Part shown: positions 50,130-59,600 of the stretch, one piece after another
Numbering within the stretch: the stretch's first letter is position 1
Layout: each line of letters opens with the position of its first letter
Assembly: GCA_963576735.1 (NCBI GenBank)
Contig: OY755177.1
Location: 6,758,001-6,822,000 of the forward strand
DNA length: 64,000 nt
From: Bedellia somnulentella
Lineage: Eukaryota > Arthropoda > Insecta > Lepidoptera > Bedelliidae
Reading direction: 5' to 3'
Position numbers and translations under genes: made by a program
Notes under the pieces: generated by a model
Databases searched by the model: none
The model's input: the letters and a program-made list of their open reading frames with translations, nothing else
What the model was told of the DNA's origin: nothing

Positions 50130-51061
50130 TTATTTTGTGACAATATTAGTTTTATCAATCCAACTGTTTTCTTTTTGACTAAGACCAAGCCATTTAACAA
50201 ATAATTTATTGCCACGCTTTTTAATAACCTTTTCAACTAAATAAATTTGTGGACACTTAGTTTTTTGAAGTTCTTGTTCATAAAAACAACCTTTGATTGG
50301 CATACGATGTTGGTCTTGAATGTGGTAAGTGATAGGCACATTTTTGTTTACTTTAATAACTGTAAACAACTCAGTTGACCAATTTGGTGTATATCCTTTC
50401 TTGAACTCCCCTTTGTACTTGCTGATCCGAACAACGTCACCTACACGAAACTTAATTTTCTTAGATATTGAAAAGTTTTGACTTTTTTTTATATTGTTAG
50501 CAACTATTGATTCATTTGATGGGTTGATTGCAGATGGATTAAATTTAGTGGTGCGGTGTACTGTATTATTATATGTATTAACCACGTCAGACAACGGTAA
50601 TCCAACCCACTTGTAGTTTCCAGCCAAACTAAATTGTTTGAATAGTTTTCCTTTTAAAGTTCTTATAAGTCTTTCAACAATTGAAGCTTTTTTGGTTGAA
50701 AATGTTGAATAGTGATTTATTTTGTATTTTTTCATAAGTTTTTGAAAATTATCATTATAAAATTCAGTGCCCATATCAGTTTGTAAATTTTTAGGTCTAC
50801 GACCTATTTCCAAAATCTTTTCAAAGGCCAGGGACACTTCAGTTTTTGTTTTTGTCTTCAGTGGAGCTAACCATGCATATTTTGAAAAAGTATCAATTAC
50901 AACTAAAATAAACTTATAGCCTTTGTTCACTTTCTGATATTTTTGTATATCTATCAAGTCGGATTGCCATAAGTCATCAATTCCCTTTATAATAACTGAT
51001 CGACGAGGAAAATTTTTCTAGCTCCTTTATGGATTTCAGCAACAACATCATGTTTGCTCAT
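50130..51061 (-). pseudogene. DDE integrase with chromodomain, one frameshift near the N-terminus
   Basis: This retroviral-type integrase inserts the element. From 51017 leftwards the frame is open and holds WQSD (first catalytic Asp), LQTDMGTEFY (second Asp) and ASIVERLIRTLKG (Glu), then a C-terminal chromodomain-like block with VEKVIKKRGNKLFVKWLG and ENSWID. The usual zinc-binding HHCC domain is absent. The ATG at 51061 (overlapping the preceding stop as ATGA) starts 15-16 codons of family-like sequence in another frame, which then hits a stop at about 50989. A 1-nt loss in the A/T run at about 51008-51017 explains this; it is not a standard -1 slippery site. Translation from an alternative start could still give the core. 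Otherwise intact. Confidence 0.88.
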
Positions 51062-51420
51062 AGTGGTTTTGTTATATCTCTCAGTTCTGTGATGTGATCT
51101 TTTATTATATTACTGACATCCACACTCGAACACTTTTCAATTAACTGTTTCTGTAACAGTTGTAGTTGCGCCTTTATACTTTTAATTTCCGCTAGACAAT
51201 CCTGCTTTTTGCAAAATACTTGATTGTTTTGGTCAACATATTCTTTATTAACAGCTTCATCTGCAGCAACTGCTAATTGTAATCCTTTCAATCTACTTTG
51301 TCTCAAATCATAATCACCAGATTCATTTTGAAGCAAAACTTTGTTTAAAAGAGTAAATTCAAGAGGGTCCATTGCACGAAATCTTTTATGAACGTGATGA
51401 CCAAATTTATCGATATTCAT
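51058..51420 (-). CDS. small fibre-like coiled-coil protein
   Basis: This 120-aa protein from the ATG at 51420 (MNIDKFGHHVHKR) contains the block DYDLRQSRLKGLQLAVAADE followed by AVNKEYVDQ. This is the trimer-forming motif found next to the shaft in many phage and viral fibre proteins. A predicted coiled coil follows (AEIKSIKAQLQLLQKQL). A structural fibre or capsid-decoration role is an inference. Its stop overlaps the ATG of the integrase as ATGA (51061-51058). It is small for a fibre and lacks a knob domain. Confidence 0.55.
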   Translation of the reverse strand: MNIDKFGHHVHKRFRAMDPLEFTLLNKVLLQNESGDYDLRQSRLKGLQLAVAADEAVNKEYVDQNNQVFCKKQDCLAEIKSIKAQLQLLQKQLIEKCSSVDVSNIIKDHITELRDITKPL

Positions 51421-51482
51421 ATTGTAACTAAACAAAGGTTAGGGATGAAATAAAAAATAAATTGTTTGTTTTTTGTATTTAT

Positions 51483-52454
51483 TCAACTGATTACACCACA
51501 TTCCCTTAGTTCTTCTATGATAGATATGATTTCATTGTCCAATCCAGTGTTACCAGCATCTTTCGAAGCAATTAATAATTTCAGTCTTTCGACTAATTCA
51601 TTTGGATCGTCCCAATAAACATAATCAACTTTTGGAACAACTTTTTTAAACAACGGTAAACCCTTTCCTTTAGCAGCCTTCACAGAATTTATTGTTTCAT
51701 GTGCAGTGAATAAAGGTTTTATAATATTTAAATACTTAAATCCCCTGTTACTTATTATTTGCTGATCGGGTTCAAAGCCACGCCGGTGAGCATTTGTGTT
51801 TATTAATATTGATTTATAATTTTCTTTGTCATTTTCAGTTACAATGCTTAAATTAGGCTTTTTTTTGTACAATAATTCAACAAGTCCTAATGTTTTTTCA
51901 TACATATGACCCGCAATTTGAATTTTATTATTAAGATCAGAAAGAAGTGACATGCCAATCATTGGCTTACCTTTCACTAACCTAATTCCATAAGGTACAT
52001 CTTTAAAGATTTCTGATGATAACGACCATGAAGATACAGAATTTTTATTTGGAGTTGAGGTAGCATCAGAAACCGTTTCGAAAGACATATCATTTTTAGA
52101 ATTTTGTTGATATTCAGATTCATTTTGAGAACGATCTTCATCAATTTCATTCCATGCCTCTTGGGATGTGTTGTTTGAAGAAACACTCGGGTTCGACAAT
52201 TTTCGTTTCCGTGAAGGAGTCAATTGTCGAGCTAAATTGTCTTTTCCACTATTGAAATTTGAGTCAGTCCCCGCACTTTCTCCAGCACTGCTAACATATG
52301 TGCTAGATAGTAACTTAAGTGGATCTGTCACTGGTTTAAACATGGCTTCTAGTGCTATTTCAGAATCAAGTTTATTAATTTTCATATTCTTAACCTTCTG
52401 TTTAACAGCGTCAGCAGATTTTATTATTTGCTGTTTTATAGATTTTTCACTCAT
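51483..52454 (-). CDS. DUF8207-type Polinton protein
   Basis: This 323-aa protein starts at the ATG at 52454 (MSEKSIKQQ). The N-terminal third is a charged helix and a Ser/Asn-rich, low-complexity stretch. The C-terminal half carries the blocks typical of the DUF8207 proteins that accompany insect Polintons: YGIRLVKGKPMIGMSLL, TLGLVELLYKKKPN, YKSILINTNAHRRG and VDYVYWDDPNELVERLKLLI, ending in EIISIIEELRECGVI. Function is unknown. The gene lies between the ATPase and the fibre-like gene. Complete. Confidence 0.75.
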   Translation of the reverse strand: MSEKSIKQQIIKSADAVKQKVKNMKINKLDSEIALEAMFKPVTDPLKLLSSTYVSSAGESAGTDSNFNSGKDNLARQLTPSRKRKLSNPSVSSNNTSQEAWNEIDEDRSQNESEYQQNSKNDMSFETVSDATSTPNKNSVSSWSLSSEIFKDVPYGIRLVKGKPMIGMSLLSDLNNKIQIAGHMYEKTLGLVELLYKKKPNLSIVTENDKENYKSILINTNAHRRGFEPDQQIISNRGFKYLNIIKPLFTAHETINSVKAAKGKGLPLFKKVVPKVDYVYWDDPNELVERLKLLIASKDAGNTGLDNEIISIIEELRECGVIS

Positions 52455-52536
52455 ATTTACAAATTCCACAACTTCTCACACAAAAAGAAAATATATAAAT
52501 GGTATACTTGTTTAGGGAAGGCTACCTTTATTTATT

Positions 52537-53226
52537 TTAATTATCTAAATGAACGAAGGTGTCAAATGTCATTCTATAACATCCATCGGTTTTGTGACAG
52601 TCTTTATTTATAACTAAATAGCTATATGGATCTTTCCAAATTTGTGAACACAATTCACGGAATTGAAGCCATGTCATATCACTGGTTACGTGTTCATCGT
52701 ACACGTGACGTAGGTTGATGTCATCTTGTTTAAAAACGATGAGCAGATTAGCATTATCACGAATTAGCTGTTTCGGGATTTTGCTATACGTTTGGTTCAA
52801 ATAAAAACAATCTATATTTTTGTGTCTGCCCATAGCGAAGTAATCACGAATATTATTTTGATTTTCACACGCAACATCATCAAAAATTATAACTGAATTC
52901 GGTGAAGCTTTATCAGGACTTAAAACTTCTTCGTTATCACTATATTTAAAAAAACTTACCCCAGGGACCAGACTTAATACTTTTTCCAAAAATAGGTATT
53001 TAGGTTGATACAAAGTTTTAGAGTACACGTAAATATTATGAAAATTTAATCCGTTAGGATGTAAAATAAGTCCAATAACTACATTTGTTTTTCCACAGTT
53101 TGATGGCCCACAAACTAAACAACGAATAGTCTTCGGTAAAAGTTTACCATGTCGAAGTGGTAATTTGTCAGAACCAAAATTGATTTTTTTAAGCTCCAAT
53201 GTGATGGGTTGCTTAACAAATTTCAT
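52537..53226 (-). CDS. FtsK/HerA-type genome packaging ATPase
   Basis: This 229-aa protein starts at the ATG at 53226 (MKFVKQPITLELKK). Walker A is GPSNCGKT (40-47), preceded by the beta strand RCLVC. Walker B is VIIFDDV (112-118). FYLNQTYSKIPKQLIRDNANL serves as the sensor/arginine-finger region. This is the A32-like packaging ATPase of Polintons and adenovirus-like elements, which pumps DNA into capsids. It is the first gene of the leftward block, starting 134 bp inside the right TIR. Frame-compatible sequence upstream of 53226 lacks an ATG. Complete. Confidence 0.92.
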   Translation of the reverse strand: MKFVKQPITLELKKINFGSDKLPLRHGKLLPKTIRCLVCGPSNCGKTNVVIGLILHPNGLNFHNIYVYSKTLYQPKYLFLEKVLSLVPGVSFFKYSDNEEVLSPDKASPNSVIIFDDVACENQNNIRDYFAMGRHKNIDCFYLNQTYSKIPKQLIRDNANLLIVFKQDDINLRHVYDEHVTSDMTWLQFRELCSQIWKDPYSYLVINKDCHKTDGCYRMTFDTFVHLDN

Positions 53227-53359
53227 AATGTACAAAGTGTTAACAGCAGCGTTTCTTATGGTATAGTGTTGCAATCATAACCTTTCATCACTATTTATCT
53301 AATAAAGTTGGTGTGCACAGCTTTTATTCTTAATTTAACTATTGAATGAATGGAAGTTC

Positions 53360-53471
53360 ACAACGATTTATTGGGAAGGCTATCACACTCGAGTGAGCGA
53401 CGACGCCGCGCGAAAGCGCGCGGTGGCGGAGCGAACGCAGAGTGGGATAGACTTCCCAATAAATCACTACT
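53360..53471. repeat. Polinton right TIR (112 bp) with ATTACT duplication
   Basis: Inverse of 36602-36713, ending CACTACT at 53471 and followed by ATTACT at 53472-53477. Both strands carry AATAAA words (CCAATAAATC), so the TIR could serve as a poly(A) signal for the ATPase-side flank and for the host gene arriving from the right. Confidence 0.95.
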
Positions 53472-53623
53472 ATTACTAGTATTACTTTCTCTCACCAGGT
53501 ATTCTTCTATTTATATTTTAGTGTAATGGTAACAACTAATCCAATAGACATTCCCAAAGATAGAATCGATGCCCTTGTCATTGAACAAAATTGAACAAAT
53601 CATCGGCGCACCCTTTGGGAGGC

Positions 53624-56600
53624 CTAACTAAAGTGCTCCGTCAGTTCTGCGTGCGAGACGTTTCTATCATTGCTTCTTAAGTTTGTCAATCTTGAGTTGT
53701 TCGAGAAAAACTTATTACATACCTGTTCATAAGATGCATACAAGATGACTCTAGGTACTATCCATCTGACAACATATTGTTCGCCTTTTATACTTTTTAG
53801 TCGGCCCCAATACATGAAATAGTCTTCAAAGAACATTGGTAGTAAATCACATATTGGTCTAGGCCCAATTCTGGTCGTAGCTCTAGCCTCTTGAATACGG
53901 GAAAAACCCTCTATGATCCATTGTAGCCGCTCATCAGGGTTAACGCCATACTGAAAACAGTCAGAAAATAGAATTAAATCTTAAAATATCTCGGTTGTTG
54001 TTTATATATTTGCTTATTATTTTTATTTCTGTGGTGATGTCTGCTTATGGATAGACTACGACATGACTACGGGATTTATTTCATATCTTCTTTAATTTGT
54101 TAAGAAACCTGGCTATCTCTTTTCAGGCTCTGAGTCTTGCGTTTATGAAATTACCTTAAACGTATAAAAATAATGTTTTAATAAAACCCCTTGCTTAGAA
54201 TGAAAGGATGTTCCTGTTGCTCTATTAAAAAAACGTGTAATTTTATTTTAATAACAGTATGAATTTATAATGATTTCTTATGAACTTACTTTTATTATAT
54301 AGCAAACTATGGCTACTCCATCGTCATACCTCAATGCTTCATCTTGAGTCATATACTCAGATCGGAAGAACGTAACCTGTAATGTGAATATTAATAAATA
54401 TTCTTGATATTCCATTAAAAAAAAGTTTTTTTGATTGATAAAAGGGATGGGTTTGGTTAAAATGTTCCGGACATAAGTCTTGTGGGAACAGCAAAGATAT
54501 ACTGGCCAATACACCCTGCTGTGTACCAACTTTGAATTTGTATTCATGCTTAGCTAGAGAAACATTTCGATACCGCGATGTACGATTTTTTATGACGCTG
54601 CTAGTATGCGAGTGTGTTCGCCGTCTAGCGGTCGCCACTACTCCCCTCCCCTCCTTGTCGATAGACGATATCGTAGAGCTAGGAGGTACCTGTTACCAAT
54701 ACTAGAGAGGGACTAATGTGCGAGCGAGTTCGCCGTCTAGTAGTAGTTTCGTGTGAGCAGTGAGGAAGAGTAGCGTGCCAGTAGATGCTCGGTAGGATGA
54801 GTAGAGTAGTTTGGTAAGGTAAGCGAGGAGTATAAGATGTGGGTAGATTGAGAAAATGAAGTAGAAAGATTCGTCATGTGGTCACCGCTGTGGGAACAGC
54901 AAAGATATACTGGCCAGTACACCTTGCTGGGTACCAACTTTGAATTTGTATTTATGCTTAGCTAGAGAAACATTTCGATACCGCGATGTACGATTTTTTA
55001 TGACGCTGCTAGTATGCAAGTGAGTTCGCCGTCCAGAGCGGTCGCCACAGTCTTCTGCAAGGTGCAAAGAAGACTTGATCTAGTCAAAAAAATACGATGA
55101 TTAAAGGTAGTGCGTAAGGGTCTAGTCCAAATAAATCTTCCGGAGAGTGTATGTGAGATATTATTTCATGTTACCAAGCAGAAGTGATCATCAAGTACAT
55201 TGAATTCAATACTAGATTTGTCTCACTATAATCGATTTTTATTTTTAAAATGTATGTTGTAGCTCATGAAATATATAAAGATTTATTGACACGTGTTCTT
55301 AAAAGTATACGACAATAGCACATTACTTTATTTACCTTTGCCTCTTAGATGGTTTTCCTAAATAAACTTTCGTATTTGTTTCTGTTTGACTCTCATAAGT
55401 CTACTTTGAACTCGTCTAACAAAAAATATAGCCTTTCTAATAAATTATTAATGCCGTGTAGTGCCAGCTTAGAAAGTCACTACTCCTATCTACCCACTAG
55501 TGTCGTAAGAGGCGACTAAGGTTATGGGGCTTTTTTTAGTGGTTTTTTGGCGATGGGGTTGGAGACCCATCATCAACCAACAAAACTTTATTTCTACCAT
55601 CTTGTGCCCCCTATCAACTTCCAAATGGGGCTGAGGAGTTTCTGGCTCTGAAGCTACCCTTTTTTGGAATTTATGACCGTGAGTATATATGTGTATGTAT
55701 GTACTAATAAAAACATTTTGATACGAGTAGCTATGAGTGGGCTCCTAGATATTGCTTGTAAAAATATGAATAATGAAATCTAATTTAAAATGCATAGCCT
55801 CAGTGATATGCTTTCTACGCTTCTCGCTGTTGAATCTATTTTGAAACTGTTATTACAACGTTTCTGCATATAAATACTTTTCTTGTTGTTATAATATGTC
55901 TAAAGTTAATCATATCATGCGTAACATGTTTGTTTTAACAAGAAAGAAAAAGAAATTTCTCTACGTTAATGTTTGACAATATGTGAAATTGTAGTATTCC
56001 CATACCAAAGTAAAATTGTAGTCTTGATACTTAAAATAAACTTCTACTCGATGACCCTTTTTAAAAGTTTTAAGTTAGGGGAATAATATAATTCCGCATG
56101 AAAACCTGTAGATACTAATATTTATCCCACGTCTAAAATCTACATATACCAATATATGAAAATCAATGTATTCGATACGATGAATTTGAATAAAAAGCGA
56201 TGTGATGCAGTTCTAGGAAAAGGCTGCCAATTCCATACAAAGTTGAGTCACCTATCCCAATATTTTTATTAAATAGCTTTTCACCTGTGACTACGTCCGC
56301 GTAGACTATTTTTTTACATATAACTATTCAAAATACCAGAATACCTATACTCACAGGTATAAATGCCAAAGAAGGGTAGATAAATCTTCTTAGCTGTTAT
56401 TATGGATGTCAGGGTTAGAATTAGGAAGCTGATAGATTTTTTATACTCTATTTAATTTTATTTAAGAAACCGTAAGCAACGGTCCAAACTTTTGCTACAT
56501 TTCCTTGTTATGAAAGTCGTAGGTTTTTGTAGCCGAATGGCAAAGTGTCTGCCTGTCTGTCCACTGTAAGTTGTATCACAGCCACAAATTTCCGAAACTC

Positions 56601-59600
56601 TTGAGACTGTGTAATTAAAAATGTATAGGTAGATGTAACTAAATATACGCAGATGAAAAAGTATCAAAACAATGTAAGAATATGAGAGGCTCTTGATTAC
56701 ATAAAACATGTATAAAAATACTGATCAATTAAGACAAGAAAAATTTGACACCAGCAAGACTCGCACCCACGTATATGTTATTTCAGCAAACTCGTACATG
56801 TGGGGTAAATGTGTACACGATAAGATAATTCATAGAAAAACATCGAGATTTAACAACCAGACTTTCTTAAAACTTAAAGTTTAAAAGAATTAAACTCCTA
56901 AAGTGGTAAAATACCCCCTTTTAACCTTTAAATGGTACAATTCTACTTTTGCAAAGTATGTTACAGAATATTAGAAAACATCCGTATTAACCTGGAGACC
57001 TAACACAAGCGCTATTTTATCATCATGATTTCGGTTAAATTGAGATGACTGTATACGATACTAAGAAAGTGAGTAAAAAATATCTGTTTTATACCACGTG
57101 ATATCTAGTTAAAAGGTTTCTCGTATTAGCTATACTGTTTAGTGCACATATTGGTATCTTACAGTAAGTATTTACAATAACCTGCATTTCACCTGGATAT
57201 TTCATATTGTCGATCGAATGGTCGCTTCCATCAAACATATTGGCACCCCAATGGAAATGAATCTGGGAGAGGACATGTTTCTCTAAAAATGGTCCACCTT
57301 CTAAGTAAGGTCTTTCGGCTTTCCATTTTGCTCCAATAACGACTGTAAAGGTATATATTTCTTGGTAAATAAATAATGGGAACTTCGCAAACTTGCAACT
57401 TTACTGCTGTTGATGTTTTAATCCTATCTACTCCTACTAATCAACATGTAGTTTCTTTTTAAATTTTGTTGTTGTTGATTGAACGTACGCGAATGTTTTC
57501 GAGAGGTAGGCTATCAGTCAGTCCACCTATACAACTAAATTTTTAAAACAGAAAACCAACGTCATCATCTCACGGCTGGCCCTTGATACGTCATTTAATC
57601 ATATACCAAGAACAAAACAATGTTCTCAAAGAAATATTAAGTACATGAATTAGTGCAAAAAACAAAATATACGCAGTTCCATTTCCAATTCGGATTATAA
57701 GTTTAAAAGTGATTTGAATAATAGGTATCAATATGTAGAACTAAAAATAATAATATGAGCTAGTGACATATAAATCTAAAATAATGAAATTAAATCGGGG
57801 CGTTCCCCAGGGATCAATTCTAGGACCAATATTATTTATTATTAATATTAATGTCATTTTCCAATATATGACGGATAGAATTAATGACGTAAGTATAGTT
57901 GCATATAAGGATGATACCAATGCCACTGTACATGGAAAAAATATAGAATATGTAACCGACAAAACCAATAAAACTCTTGACTTATTTCACAAGTGGTTTA
58001 GTAGCAACAATTTAAAAATAAATTCCATGCAATCGTATGCAATGTTATTTCGACATACATAAAAAAACACAGAAAATGTAGACATCTTCTTAGATACTAA
58101 CAAAATTGCAGTTGTAAAGGACATTAAATTTTTAGGTGTAATAATAGACTGTTACCTAAATTGGAAGCCTGAATTGAGTTCTTCAGAAGCAAATCTTAAC
58201 AGTGCATGTTATGCGATTAGAAGTTTACGAGATGTCCTTACTCGAGCGAGATCAATTAACCAGTGTATATTATAGTTTGGTAGAATCTAGGATTAGATAT
58301 AGTGTGAAATTTTAGGGTAATAGTTATTCTTATAATATAAAGAAGGCCAAAAACGGGCTAAAAGAATAATAGTGAATATTCCTCCTTGAGAGTCTTGCAG
58401 AGAGCACTTTAAATTACTCAAAATTCTTACTGTTCCCAGTCTGTATGTTTTAGTTTTGCTAACTGATTTGTATAAAAACCTGAGCAAAATAGAACCAGAG
58501 GAGGAGAGCCATAAATGTCTCCAACCAAGACGAAAGGACTTAAAAGTCGATTTATGTACCCCGAGACTGGAAGTTGCAACCCATGTTGCCAGTCACCAGG
58601 TAGTAAAACTCTTTAATAAATTGCCGGTAGACATGAAAGCTATCACAGTTGAAAAAAATGTTTAAAGTCGAATTAATAGCGTTTCTTTTAAAAAAATGCT
58701 GCTATTCGCTAGACGAAATTTTTGCTGACTAACGATTGTAGTAATCAATTTTAATGTTTTTTTAAGATATCGTCTTGACTTTTCTACTGTTTTGTGACAT
58801 TTAATATTTTTACTTAATTTTTTTGACATGATAATTATTAATATTTTGACATGTATTTAATTCATAAAATAATTTTGACTTTGCTATGATTTTTATTAAT
58901 GTCTAAATTTGTAAAATAACTGTATATTCTTTTTGTAATTTATTATTAATTTTAAGTATTTTGTTATGTTTTTTTTATAAATTCGACACAATGTATATTG
59001 TAATGAATAATAAATAAATAAAAAAAATTGCCTGCAGCTGGTGGCTAGTCCATCAGCTGCAGGCCGCCCCCCGATGTCAGCTGCGGCGGGCGACCCGGCG
59101 CCCCCCGCCGCACGCCCCCCGGCCGGCGAGGTTGCGGCTGCTCAGTGTCTGAGGAGCCAGCAGCGGTTTCGCCATTACATTACATTACTATTTATAAGAA
59201 ATTTAACAAAATACGTACACCAACGCCCAACATTCCTAAACTATATAAGAAAATGTACATCTCACCATTTAGTCTATAAGTTTTTATGCTACAACCGTGA
59301 TAGCCCAGTGGGTAGAACACTCGGTTATCGTGCAAACGACTAGTGTTCAAATCCTGGGTCGGGCCTACACCAATTTGTCTTTTCTAAAGACATATGTGTG
59401 GTTAATTTATCATGGTTGTTAACGGTGAGGGAAAACATCGTGAGGAAACCCACATGGCTGAGTTGTACTTAGTCATGTGACAGTGTATTCATACAAAACG
59501 GCGATAGGCCTGCCCCCTATCACGTGAGTACACTGTCCATGCAAAACGTGGGTAGGTACTCTGAACACCAGGTGACAAAGTCACGTGATGTTCAGAAGTA

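Larger units (their letters stand above)
36602..53471. mobile_element. Polinton/Maverick (adintovirus-like) element, near complete
   Basis: The element is 16,870 bp, bounded by 112-bp TIRs starting 5'-AG, and flanked by ATTACT at 36596-36601 and 53472-53477. AG/CT ends and a 6-bp duplication are the known Polinton signature. The gene set is protein-primed PolB, DDE integrase with chromodomain, FtsK/HerA-type ATPase, adenain-like protease, double-jelly-roll capsid and penton, plus a PLA2/minor capsid gene as in adintoviruses. Rightward and leftward genes converge at 46111-46423. Damage seen is a 1-nt lesion in the integrase, a doubtful first exon in the first spliced gene, and SINE/MITE insertions in the left arm. 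All other long ORFs are open, so this is a young copy of a virus-like element. Confidence 0.96.

Noticed and set aside
51008..51061. Programmed -1 frameshift in the integrase
   Set aside because: The A/T run does not fit X XXY YYZ in the zero frame and the upstream frame is only about 24 codons; a 1-nt deletion or read error is more likely.
59294..59365. tRNA gene
   Set aside because: Same reason: it is the Pol III head of a SINE with a 3' tail shared with 38830-38988.
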